A stretch of DNA of 64,000 nt from CAXMQS01 sp964195995 (GTDB taxonomy: Bacteria; Actinomycetota; Acidimicrobiia; Spongiisociales; JAOTWH01): contig CAXMQS010000030.1 of assembly GCA_964195995.1 (NCBI GenBank), forward strand, positions 34,493-98,492, in the 5' to 3' direction. Below the pieces are notes generated by a model. That model saw only the letters and a list, made by a program, of their open reading frames with translations. It had not been told where the DNA came from and did no database searches. Below, in pieces: positions 56,673 through 64,000 of the stretch. Position numbers and translations under genes: made by a program. The number at the start of each line of letters is the position of its first letter. Position 1 is the stretch's first letter.

Positions 56673-57722
56673 ATGGACAATCACGACTACGCGACACGTC
56701 GATTTCCGAAGTGGCCATTTGTACTGGCCGGTCTGGTGTTGTTACTGGGCCTCGCCGTCGTGTTCGTCTACCCGATCGAGCTCGACTACATCGCGTTCTC
56801 GGCCGGTAGCGTCGAAGACGTCAGCGATCACATGACCATCGAGGGCGATGTCTCGGAGCCTGTTGGCGACCTCTTCTTCCTGACTGTGTCCGCCGACAGT
56901 GTGAACGTCTTTGAGTACATCGAGGCGACGTTCGACGGAGAGATCGATCTGACCCGTCGGAGCCGAGTGCGGCGCGAGGGCGAGACCAACGAGGAATTCT
57001 CGAGGCGCAACCTCGAGTCAATGGAAGAGTCGAAGCGAGCCGCTACCTATGTGGCCCTCACCAACCTCGGCTACGAGCCATCCGGCAGCGGAGCTCTCAT
57101 CACCAACCTCGTTATCGACAGTCCGGCGATCGGACTCCTGGAGGTAGGTGACATCGTTGTGGGCGTTGCGGGCACCACGGTGAGCCTCGCCGACGAGGCG
57201 GTGGACATCGTCGGCACCTTCGGCCCGGGACAGACTGTGACGCTCACTGTCAAGCACGGCGAGGACGGCGATACCGAGGACATCGACGTCACGCTCGCGG
57301 TCAATCCCGACGACGCCGGCAAGGGACTCATCGGAGTCTTCCTGACTACGGCGATCGACTTTCCAGTCGACGTCGACATCGACTCGGGCAACATCGGAGG
57401 CCCATCTGCGGGGATGATGTATGCGCTGGGCATCATGAACCTCCTGACTCCCGAGGACATGACGCAGGGCCACCTCATCGCCGGAACCGGCACGATCCGC
57501 TTCGACGGAACAGTGGGTCCGATCGGTGGTGTTCGTCAGAAGATCTTCGCCGCCAGAGACGCCGGCGCTAGTTACGCCCTCGTTCCTGCCGACAACTATG
57601 CCCAGGCGCTCGATGCTGCCGATGGGGATATCGGTGTCATCTCGATAGCGACGATCGACGATGCGTTGACTTTCTTTGACTCTCTAGAGCCGTCCGCAGC
57701 GCTTCAAGCATCGCAAGGCTGA
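56673..57722 (+). CDS. Membrane-anchored PDZ-Lon (S16) protease, YlbL-like
   Basis: 349 residues. One N-terminal membrane helix (~15-33) and an extracytoplasmic PDZ domain (~135-205, NLVIDSPAIGLLEVGDIVVGV) precede a Lon-type proteolytic domain. That domain has the catalytic Ser in NIGGPSAGMMYALGI and Lys in GGVRQKIFAARDAGA, the Ser-Lys dyad of S16 peptidases. No AAA+ module is present, as in YlbL/Rv3194c-type proteins. In mycobacteria the Rv3194c gene lies beside Rv3193c, a UPF0182 gene; here the UPF0182 gene is two genes downstream, so the association is kept. The -10 candidate TAACCT lies 9 nt before the ATG. Confidence 0.92.
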   Translation: MDNHDYATRRFPKWPFVLAGLVLLLGLAVVFVYPIELDYIAFSAGSVEDVSDHMTIEGDVSEPVGDLFFLTVSADSVNVFEYIEATFDGEIDLTRRSRVRREGETNEEFSRRNLESMEESKRAATYVALTNLGYEPSGSGALITNLVIDSPAIGLLEVGDIVVGVAGTTVSLADEAVDIVGTFGPGQTVTLTVKHGEDGDTEDIDVTLAVNPDDAGKGLIGVFLTTAIDFPVDVDIDSGNIGGPSAGMMYALGIMNLLTPEDMTQGHLIAGTGTIRFDGTVGPIGGVRQKIFAARDAGASYALVPADNYAQALDAADGDIGVISIATIDDALTFFDSLEPSAALQASQG

Positions 57723-57768
57723 TTTTCGCGGTCTTCACGAGTCAATAACGGTTATCGTGGTTGTCCAG

Positions 57769-59715
57769 ATGACCGATAGCACCGCTCCTTCCGGCCAAGA
57801 GGAATTCCGTAGCGTCCTGCGCGGCTACGACCGCGAGCAGGTAGACAACTTCCTTCGAGAGGCATCCGAGCGCATCGACTCACTCGAGAGGGAGCGGGCC
57901 GCTCTTGTCGCTCGAATGGGTGAGGGCGGAGTTGATGATCGGGGCTCGGAGATCGATGCCATCACCTCTGAGATGAACCGCATCCTGCATGCCGCACACG
58001 ATGCCGCCGAGGGCATGCGCTCTCGAGCTTCCGAGGACGCTACGACATGGCGTGCCGAGGCCGAGGCCGAAACGACGTCCCAAAGGGAAGAAGCCCAAGA
58101 GACCGCGGAAGAGGTGCGCGGAGATGCCTGGACGACGGCGTCTGGCCTGCTGGAGCAGGTCAAGGCATACGCGGCACGACTCACGCGGGACGCCGAGCAA
58201 GACGGCCTGAACCTGCGCGCCGAGGCGGAGCGCGAGGCATCTCGACATGTGGCGCAGGCGCGTCAGGACGGCGAGGAGACCCTTCGCCACTCCAGGCTCG
58301 AATCCGACCGCATGATGGAGGATGCTCGTCGAGAGAGCCACAACCTCATCGAAGCCGCCAAGCTCGAGGCCGAGGCTGCGCAGGAAAGAGCCCGAGCCCT
58401 CGAGGAGCGACGCACCGACCTCATGGGAGAGCTCGACGTGGCTCAGGCAGCGATTTCCAAGCTCGAAGCCGACTTGACTGCTCGCAAGGATGCCCTTGCC
58501 GCGGCCGGCAGGTTCGAGCCCACCTCGTCGGTTCGGGTTGTGTCCGACGCCGACACCGATGAGAAGTGGTTTGACCCTGACGAGACGGTGCGAGTCGTTT
58601 CTGCCGACATCGCCCTTGCCGACCCGGAGCCGGTTGACGCTGTCGAGCTGGCGGACGAGGTCCGCCAGCTGCGGGAGCGGCGCGAGAAAGCCGAGAGCGC
58701 TGTTGCTGCACTGTTGAACAGGGTCAACGAGGCCTCGACTGAGCCTGAGCCCGAGCCCGAGCCCGAGGCCTCGACCGAACCCGAGCCCGAGCCCGAGGCC
58801 TCGACCGAACCCGAACCCGAGCCCGAGCCCGAGGCCTCGACTGAGCCCGAACCCGAGCCCGAGCCCGAGGCCTCGACTGAGCCCGAGCCCGAGCCCGAAC
58901 CCGATCCCGATCCCGAGCCCGAGGAGATGGCGTCGGTGGCTGCTGCTCCCGACAACGTCGATTCCCTGTTCGCAGCCCTACGCTCGTCGGCGGATAGTTC
59001 GAAGGTGGTCGACTCCAACGGAGACACCTCATCCAAACCCGCTGCTACTGCCGTTGCCACCAGAGCCACCGTTGGCGATCCTTTCGAGCTCCGCGATCGC
59101 CTGCTGTTGCCCGTTACCAATCGCACATTGCGCACGATCAAGAGGTCGCTGGTTGAACTCCAGAACCAGACCCTGGAGGAGCTGCGCGAAGTTGGCGAAG
59201 GGTGGCGTCCTGATCGTGCCGTCTTTGAGAGCTCATTCCATGGCGACCTCGAGGGACTGGCTCAAGAGGCCATGGTCGCCGGCGTCACCGCGGCGGCGGA
59301 ATTGGCTGGGGCGTCTGCCGTCCCCGAAGCTGAGAAGGTGGCAACTACGAATCCGACCACAGAGGTGGCTGGCTCTTTGTTCGCGGAGGTTGACGATGTC
59401 GCACAGCGGGCGGCTTCTTCGGGTGCCGGCCATCGCCAAGCCACCGCAGCCGTCTCGAGAGTTTTCCGCACGTGGCGAAGCGACGCGGCAGAGCGTCACT
59501 TGAGGGCGGCTTCACTTGCCTCCTATCACGATGGCTTGCTGTCTGGCATGGAGGCACTCGAGGTTGCCTCAGTGAGGGGCATAGCCGACGGCCGCATGTG
59601 CGCCGAATGTCCTGCCTCGGCAAAGGCCTCGTGGCCGCCGTCGGGCTCGACGCCCAAGGGGACCGGAATCCCCCCGGTGCACCTCGATTGCGGTTGCACC
59701 ATCATCCCTGGTTAG
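57769..59715 (+). CDS. DivIVA-like coiled-coil protein with a C-terminal Cys/His (MuF-like) domain
   Basis: 648 residues in four parts. (1) Residues ~12-45, EEFRSVLRGYDREQVDNFLREA, match the DivIVA membrane-targeting N-terminus. (2) ~45-250 is a long coiled coil rich in Ala, Glu and Arg. (3) ~323-386 is an acidic (T-E-P-E-P)n repeat. (4) The last ~230 residues are helical and end with C611-x2-C614 ... H638-x2-C641-x-C643 in GRMCAECPAS and PPVHLDCGCTIIPG. That end pattern strongly resembles the metal-binding tail of phage Mu protein F-like minor head proteins. A DivIVA protein with such a tail is not one I know. ATG at 57769 is used; GTG at 57757 would add four residues. Cell-pole or envelope function is inferred only from part 1. 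Confidence 0.7.
   Translation: MTDSTAPSGQEEFRSVLRGYDREQVDNFLREASERIDSLERERAALVARMGEGGVDDRGSEIDAITSEMNRILHAAHDAAEGMRSRASEDATTWRAEAEAETTSQREEAQETAEEVRGDAWTTASGLLEQVKAYAARLTRDAEQDGLNLRAEAEREASRHVAQARQDGEETLRHSRLESDRMMEDARRESHNLIEAAKLEAEAAQERARALEERRTDLMGELDVAQAAISKLEADLTARKDALAAAGRFEPTSSVRVVSDADTDEKWFDPDETVRVVSADIALADPEPVDAVELADEVRQLRERREKAESAVAALLNRVNEASTEPEPEPEPEASTEPEPEPEASTEPEPEPEPEASTEPEPEPEPEASTEPEPEPEPDPDPEPEEMASVAAAPDNVDSLFAALRSSADSSKVVDSNGDTSSKPAATAVATRATVGDPFELRDRLLLPVTNRTLRTIKRSLVELQNQTLEELREVGEGWRPDRAVFESSFHGDLEGLAQEAMVAGVTAAAELAGASAVPEAEKVATTNPTTEVAGSLFAEVDDVAQRAASSGAGHRQATAAVSRVFRTWRSDAAERHLRAASLASYHDGLLSGMEALEVASVRGIADGRMCAECPASAKASWPPSGSTPKGTGIPPVHLDCGCTIIPG
58733..58925 (+). repeat. 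Coding tandem repeats for an acidic Thr-Glu-Pro linker
   Basis: Imperfect units of GAGCCC hexamers grouped by GCCTCGACY, encoding EP runs separated by AST. Five groups of differing length are seen, so slippage-driven length variation is likely. Confidence 0.85.
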
Positions 59716-59853
59716 GCGTTCCCAGCTAGCCGGCCAGCTCCAAGGCACGCCAACCCGCCATCTCGACTCCGCATACTCGGGGAACTGCGAGGCGACGAGA
59801 CGCCGCGCCACGCCGGTATCGAAAGCGATGTCTGGGTCCCGTGGGTTTGCCAC
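59716..59853 (-). pseudogene. 5' remnant of an aminoglycoside-phosphotransferase-like gene
   Basis: On the minus strand a GTG at 59853 opens VANPRDPDIAFDTGVARRLVASQFPEYAES in reading order. The stretch VARRLVASQFPEYA closely resembles the N-terminal helix of APH-family kinases (typically VRRLVAAQFPQWAD). A TAGCTT box lies 7 nt before that GTG, as in intact leaderless genes here. After about 32 codons the similarity stops, and the frame runs into the antisense of the DivIVA-like gene; no kinase core remains. Short and found by eye, so only moderately secure. Confidence 0.4.
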
Positions 59854-59898
59854 TGCGGTGAAGCTAACGGTGCCTGAGGCCAACGTGAGAGCCACGCC

Positions 59899-59904
59899 TA
59901 CAAT
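59899..59904 (+). promoter_or_regulatory. -10 box of the leaderless UPF0182 gene
   Basis: TACAAT ends 6 nt before the GTG at 59911, with no SD. Confidence 0.65.
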
Positions 59905-59910
59905 CTCGCG

Positions 59911-62883
59911 GTGCTGACACGCGAATCGATTCCAAGGCCGCGCCCGGCGGTGAGGCGCGCCCTCACCGTCCTCGGCATCGCAGTGGTGCTTGGTATCCCC
60001 GCGCTGCGGTGGCTGTCCACGTTTTGGACCGACTACCTGTGGTTCGATTCGGTGCAGCTCACCAGCGTCTGGCGCACGGCCATCTTCACTCGGATCGGCC
60101 TCGTTGTCGTGGCTTCGGCGATCGCGGCACTCGTCTTGTGGCTCAACCTGTGGCTGGCGGACAAGTTGTCGCCGCGCGTTGGCCTGGTCGATGCCACACC
60201 AGAGGAAGTCGTCGTCGAGCGATTCCAGGAGTGGGTGCAGCCCCGAGCCCGGCTGCTCCGCTTCGGAGTGGCGATTCTCTTCGGGATCCTCATTGGCCTG
60301 GCCGCAGGCGGTTGGTGGGACCACTACCTGCTGTTCCGGGAGTCCGTGTCCTTCGGCATAGACGATGCCCAGTTCGGCAACGACGTCGGGTTCTACGTGT
60401 TCCGTCTTCCGTTCGTTCGCGATGTCTTCGCATGGGCTTTCCAGTTGATCGTGATCACAGGCCTCATCGTTGCCGCGCTCCACTACCTCAACGGCGGCAT
60501 CCGGGTCCAGGGCCAGCTGCAACGCGTCAATGCCGCCGTCAAGGTGCACCTGTCGGTCGTCGTTGCGTTCCTGGCGCTGCTGAAGGCGGTGGGGTACCAG
60601 CTCGACAAGTACGAGTTGCTCTACAGCACGCGCGGCGCCGTGTTCGGTGCCTCCTCCGCCGACATCAGCGCTCGGCTGCCTGCGCTCAATCTTCTCATTC
60701 TCATTTCGGTCGCGGCCGCCATCATGCTTTTGGTCAACATCCGGATCAGGGGTTGGACGTTGCCGGCCGTTGCACTCGGGTTGTGGCTGGCCACATCTCT
60801 TCTGGTCGGCGGCCTCATCCCCGCGGCAGTGCAGCGCTTCAGCGTCGAGCCCGACGAGATCAACAAAGAGCTGCCGTACGTCGAGCGCAACATCGCCGCC
60901 ACTCGCCAGGCCTACGGCCTTGGGGGAGTTCAGGTGCGGGAGTTCTCCGAAAAGAGTGACGCTGATGGAAACACCATTCCGCTGACGGCCACTGAGATCG
61001 GCAACAATCGCGACACCATCGACAATGTCAGGCTGTGGGATCCGGCAGTGCTCCGTGTCACCTATCGCCAGCTGCAGGAGCTTCGCACGTTCTATAAGTT
61101 CGAGGATGTTGACGTCGACCGCTACGACATCGGCGGCGAGCCGACGCAGGTCATGCTGGCCGCGCGCGAACTCGATCAGAACAACATCCCGGGTCAGGGC
61201 TGGGTCAACCAGCATCTTGTCTTCACCCATGGCTTCGGCGCCGTGCTGAGCCCTGCCAACTCGGTCACTTCGGAGGGGCAGCCCGATTTCCTCGTCAAAG
61301 ACATCCCGCCCCAGTCGCTTGACCCGGTGGTCGCCCTCGAGCAGTCCCGCATCTACTTCGGCGAGGGTTTCGATAAGGACAGCTTCGTCTTCGTTGGTAC
61401 CAAAGAGCAGGAGGTCGATTTCCCGATCGGCACCGGCGAGGAAGCCGTCGAATACACCACCTATGAGGGTGCGGGCGGCATCGAGCTGGGGAGCATCTTC
61501 AGACGAACGGCATTCGCCTTGCGATTCCTCGATCTCAACACCCTGATCTCGGGCCAGTTGACCAGCGACACCAGGGTCCTGATGGTGCGCAACGTCACCG
61601 AGCGTGTCGAGCGGGTTGCGCCCTTCCTGCAATCAGACGCTGATCCATACCTGGTGGTATCCGAGGGCCGCCTGTTTTGGGTGGTTGACATGTACACGAC
61701 GACCAATCGCTACCCGTACTCGACGCCGGCATTCACTGGTCGGCTCAATCGTCTCAGCGGGTCGGTTCCCAACGACCTCAACTACATCAGGAACTCGGTG
61801 AAGGCCGTCGTCGACACAACGGACGGCACGATGGACTTCTACATCGTCGACCCGGATGACCCCATCGTCAGGGCCTACTCGGGAATCTTCCCCGACCTCT
61901 TCAGCGACGGCGCCGACATGCCCGACAACATCCGCAGTCACCTCCGTTACCCCGAGGACCTGTTCAGGGTGCAGACCGATATGTACACCTCTTACCACGT
62001 CACCGACCCCCGCACCTTCTTCAACGACTCGGATCCGTGGCAGATCGCCAAGGACCCCTCGACCGCAGGCAACCCGTCGACGCCAACGTTGCTGGAGGCA
62101 GCCAGCGAGGCGGTCGTGGTGCGCGAGGACCTGCGGGCCCGCTTCCGTGACGAGGACGGAAACCTCTACACACCGATGGTGCCCTACTACCTGCTGATGA
62201 AGCTGCCAGGCGAAGACGATCTGTCCTACGTCTTGATGCAACCCTTCACGCCGGAGTCCAAGCCCAACATGGTGTCGTTCATGGTCGCCAAGAGTGGCCC
62301 GCTCGGCTACGGAGAACTCGTCGACTTCCAGCTGCCGCGGGACAGCTTCATCGACGGCCCGGGCCAGGTTGGCGCTCGCATCCAGCAGGATCCCGACATC
62401 GCTCCCGACTTCACTCTCTTCAACCAGGAGGGCTCGAGTCTCATCCTGGGCAACATGCTGATCGTTCCTGTCGAAGATTCGATCCTCTACGTGCAGCCCA
62501 TCTACCTGCAGAGCGAGGAGAACGCCCTTCCCGAATTCAAGAAGGTGGTCGTCGTCTACCAGCAGAACAAGCCGCAGATGAGGGACAGCCTCGAAGAAGC
62601 ACTGATCGCCGTGTTCGGGGACGGCACGGGTGGCCCAGTTACTCCGCCGCCAGACGGGGGAGAGACACCCACCGAGCTCCCGGCCGACGTGACCGAAGCC
62701 CTGCAGCAGGCCCAGGCGCTGTTCGTGGAAGCAGACGCTGCGCTGCGCGCAGGCGACCTCGGCACCTACCAGGAGAAGGTCGAGGAGGCGCAGGCCCTCA
62801 TCGACCAGGCGTTGGAGAAGCTGGCCGAGCTGATCGAGGATCCCAACGCCGTCAACGCCGTCAACGCCGTCGCCGGAGGCTGA
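59911..62883 (+). CDS. UPF0182 family large membrane protein
   Basis: 990 residues. Seven or so membrane helices occupy the first ~310 residues, starting RRALTVLGIAVVLGIPALRWLSTFWTDYLWFDSV, the UPF0182 N-terminus. The large remaining domain should be extracytoplasmic (YVERNIAATRQAYGL, YVLMQPFTPESKPNMVSFMVAKSG). The tail is acidic and Ala/Glu-rich, helical (ALQQAQALFVEADAALRAGDLGTYQEKVEEAQALIDQALEKLAELIEDP). The family is widespread in Actinobacteria (Rv0064 and Rv3193c in M. tuberculosis) with no agreed function. The leaderless GTG is supported by TACAAT 6 nt upstream. Confidence 0.94.
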   Translation: MLTRESIPRPRPAVRRALTVLGIAVVLGIPALRWLSTFWTDYLWFDSVQLTSVWRTAIFTRIGLVVVASAIAALVLWLNLWLADKLSPRVGLVDATPEEVVVERFQEWVQPRARLLRFGVAILFGILIGLAAGGWWDHYLLFRESVSFGIDDAQFGNDVGFYVFRLPFVRDVFAWAFQLIVITGLIVAALHYLNGGIRVQGQLQRVNAAVKVHLSVVVAFLALLKAVGYQLDKYELLYSTRGAVFGASSADISARLPALNLLILISVAAAIMLLVNIRIRGWTLPAVALGLWLATSLLVGGLIPAAVQRFSVEPDEINKELPYVERNIAATRQAYGLGGVQVREFSEKSDADGNTIPLTATEIGNNRDTIDNVRLWDPAVLRVTYRQLQELRTFYKFEDVDVDRYDIGGEPTQVMLAARELDQNNIPGQGWVNQHLVFTHGFGAVLSPANSVTSEGQPDFLVKDIPPQSLDPVVALEQSRIYFGEGFDKDSFVFVGTKEQEVDFPIGTGEEAVEYTTYEGAGGIELGSIFRRTAFALRFLDLNTLISGQLTSDTRVLMVRNVTERVERVAPFLQSDADPYLVVSEGRLFWVVDMYTTTNRYPYSTPAFTGRLNRLSGSVPNDLNYIRNSVKAVVDTTDGTMDFYIVDPDDPIVRAYSGIFPDLFSDGADMPDNIRSHLRYPEDLFRVQTDMYTSYHVTDPRTFFNDSDPWQIAKDPSTAGNPSTPTLLEAASEAVVVREDLRARFRDEDGNLYTPMVPYYLLMKLPGEDDLSYVLMQPFTPESKPNMVSFMVAKSGPLGYGELVDFQLPRDSFIDGPGQVGARIQQDPDIAPDFTLFNQEGSSLILGNMLIVPVEDSILYVQPIYLQSEENALPEFKKVVVVYQQNKPQMRDSLEEALIAVFGDGTGGPVTPPPDGGETPTELPADVTEALQQAQALFVEADAALRAGDLGTYQEKVEEAQALIDQALEKLAELIEDPNAVNAVNAVAGG

Positions 62884-62936
62884 TCTCGGCGCGTCGGGCG
62901 TAGAGCGAGGGTGAGACCTAGACTTCTCCCATCAAC

Positions 62937-64000
62937 GTGCACTACCGCACAGGACTTTCACAGGGGCGCATCACCATCCGGCCAACCCGCAGCCTCGCGG
63001 TCTTTGCCGCCCTGATCATCCTCACTGCGGCCTGCTCCGGCGCCGACGCGGCTGACGAGCCAGCCATCGGGGCTGCCCCGGCGGGGGCCTCGACGGACCT
63101 TGCGGCAGCGCAGATCACACCCACCGATGGGGCCCCCTTCATCCATCGCCCGATCGATCGCGCTGCGCCCGGCTTCACCCTCACCGATCAGACGGGAGAA
63201 GAAGTCAGCCTCAGCGACTTCGCGGGGAAGTGGGTCGTCGTGGACTGGGTGTTCACAAACTGCACCACTTTCTGTCCCCTCCTCACCGGCCAGATGAATC
63301 AGGTGCACCGTGGGCTGGGAGACGCCGTCGGCGACGAGATCCAGATGATCACCATCTCCTTCGACCCGGTACGTGACACGCCCCAGGCGCTGTTGGACCA
63401 CTCGTCTCGGGTGACCGGCGGCGCCGAGGGTTGGTCATGGCTCACCGGAACCTCGGAGCAAACCGACGCCGTCGCCGCCGACTACGGCGTCTCGTTCGAC
63501 CCCTCCGACCCCGTCGGCGGCGTCGCCCAATTCGATCACACCGCGCTGATGGTGGTAATCGGACCCGACGGTCGGGAGAAGCATCGCTACCTCGGCACAG
63601 GTTGGGCCGACGACGTGATGGAGCGGCTCAATGCAGAAGCCCTCGGACTGGCGCCGCCGCCAGCAGTCGTGGCTGCAGAGCCGACGGCTGAGCCGGCCGA
63701 GGTGAGCGCCGATGTCGCCGAGCTGCTGGCACCCGCCATCGCCCTGCCGTGGGAGGAGTTCGAACTTGAGCCAGGAGTTTCGTCCCAAGTGCTCTACCAG
63801 TTTCCCAGTCAGGGTGAGATGCTGAAGTACGTCGACACGGTGGGCGAGGATGCCATCAGCCAGGGAGTCGAGGTCAGCCGTCTGGCGCTCAGCGCCATGA
63901 AGGTTCGGCTCGTCAAGTGGGCAGACGACAGGGCCGTTGCTATCGGGTATGACACCAACTTGGCCGTCACCGTTGAGGGGGAGTCGAGCCGGGCGGTCCT
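62937..64000 (+). CDS. SCO1/SenC-family copper-binding lipoprotein with C-terminal extension (partial)
   Basis: Open to the right edge, 354 codons seen. The signal peptide ends in a lipobox LTAAC (Cys33). The thioredoxin-like SCO1 domain (~75-240) has APGFTLTDQTGEEVSL, the copper-binding TNCTTFCPLL (C-x3-C) and the distal His in FDHTALMVVIGPDG. Such proteins deliver copper to the CuA site of cytochrome oxidase or act as thiol reductants. After a Pro/Ala/Glu linker (~247-270) the protein continues with at least 85 residues (VLYQFPSQGEMLKYVDTVGEDA ... VKWADDRAVAIGYDTNLAVTV) that are not part of SCO1. The GTG at 62937 has no SD. Confidence 0.88.
   Translation, partial: MHYRTGLSQGRITIRPTRSLAVFAALIILTAACSGADAADEPAIGAAPAGASTDLAAAQITPTDGAPFIHRPIDRAAPGFTLTDQTGEEVSLSDFAGKWVVVDWVFTNCTTFCPLLTGQMNQVHRGLGDAVGDEIQMITISFDPVRDTPQALLDHSSRVTGGAEGWSWLTGTSEQTDAVAADYGVSFDPSDPVGGVAQFDHTALMVVIGPDGREKHRYLGTGWADDVMERLNAEALGLAPPPAVVAAEPTAEPAEVSADVAELLAPAIALPWEEFELEPGVSSQVLYQFPSQGEMLKYVDTVGEDAISQGVEVSRLALSAMKVRLVKWADDRAVAIGYDTNLAVTVEGESSRAV

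Noticed and set aside
59569..61632. A 687-codon open frame on the minus strand.
   Set aside because: Antisense to UPF0182 and the DivIVA-like gene and rich in codon-shadow composition. Only its extreme promoter-proximal piece (59716-59853) shows family similarity, and that is reported as a remnant.
1..64000. tRNA, rRNA, insertion sequences, prophage or integration sites.
   Set aside because: No cloverleaf with a CCA end, rRNA segment, transposase or integrase reading frame was found by eye; small RNAs cannot be excluded.

Overview
The window is one contiguous, GC-rich, densely coding stretch of a chromosome from an actinobacterium. Evidence for this placement: a WhiB-like four-cysteine regulator, a SigE/RseA-type sigma and anti-sigma pair, a SenX3-type kinase, a DUF2342 zinc metalloprotease, a class E sortase, a UPF0182 protein, many GTG and TTG starts, and operon-head genes whose -10 boxes sit 6-10 nt before the start codon (leaderless mRNAs). 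The mix would suit a deep-branching class such as Acidimicrobiia, but that is inference. No rRNA, tRNA, CRISPR array, insertion sequence or prophage was seen.

Layout. 1-1605: malic enzyme with a phosphotransacetylase-like tail (cut by the window edge). 1771-6091: tightly overlapping run of uracil-DNA glycosylase, tsaE, tsaB, rimI, tsaD (tRNA t6A synthesis plus ribosomal acetylation) and a site-2-type protease. 6092-8169: CIRCE-controlled groES-groEL. 8297-14421: acetyltransferase, Nudix hydrolase, a leftward operon (HEAT protein, O-antigen ligase-like protein, PLP decarboxylase), then trpS-guaA. 16151-19317: CheA-like hybrid kinase and a receiver-GAF protein. 19371-21551: pcrA. 21685-29224: a central-carbon block (B12-binding mutase subunit, sucCD, a LysE-type exporter, folD, icd, mdh) with a lipoprotein metallopeptidase. 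29221-34959: membrane protein, SCP2 protein divergent from a DapA-family aldolase, and sdhCAB. 35242-37971: whiB, a membrane protein with a nuclease-like tail, tatA, ECF sigma and anti-sigma.

37980-41237 is a phosphate island: a SenX3-like kinase, the internally deleted remnant of its response regulator, a PHO-box-like repeat, a Na/Pi cotransporter and PhoU. 41437-45413 carries peroxiredoxin, MgtC, DUF2342 protein and HtrA. 45494-46728: 3-methyladenine glycosylase and a HEAT protein. 46795-53860: a branched-chain-type ABC uptake operon with an acyl-CoA ligase inserted in it. 54210-57722: BioY, class E sortase, DUF6159 protein and a PDZ-Lon protease. 57769-64000: a DivIVA-like protein with an unusual Cys/His C-terminus, an aminoglycoside-phosphotransferase-like gene remnant, UPF0182 and a SCO1 protein (cut by the edge).

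Non-coding DNA holds two dispersed repeat types: a phased CTTTGGR heptamer at four loci and a C/G-run palindrome at seven or more. The observations most worth following are the DivIVA/MuF-like fusion, the decayed RegX3-like gene beside its intact kinase and candidate operator, and the uniform leaderless promoter architecture.
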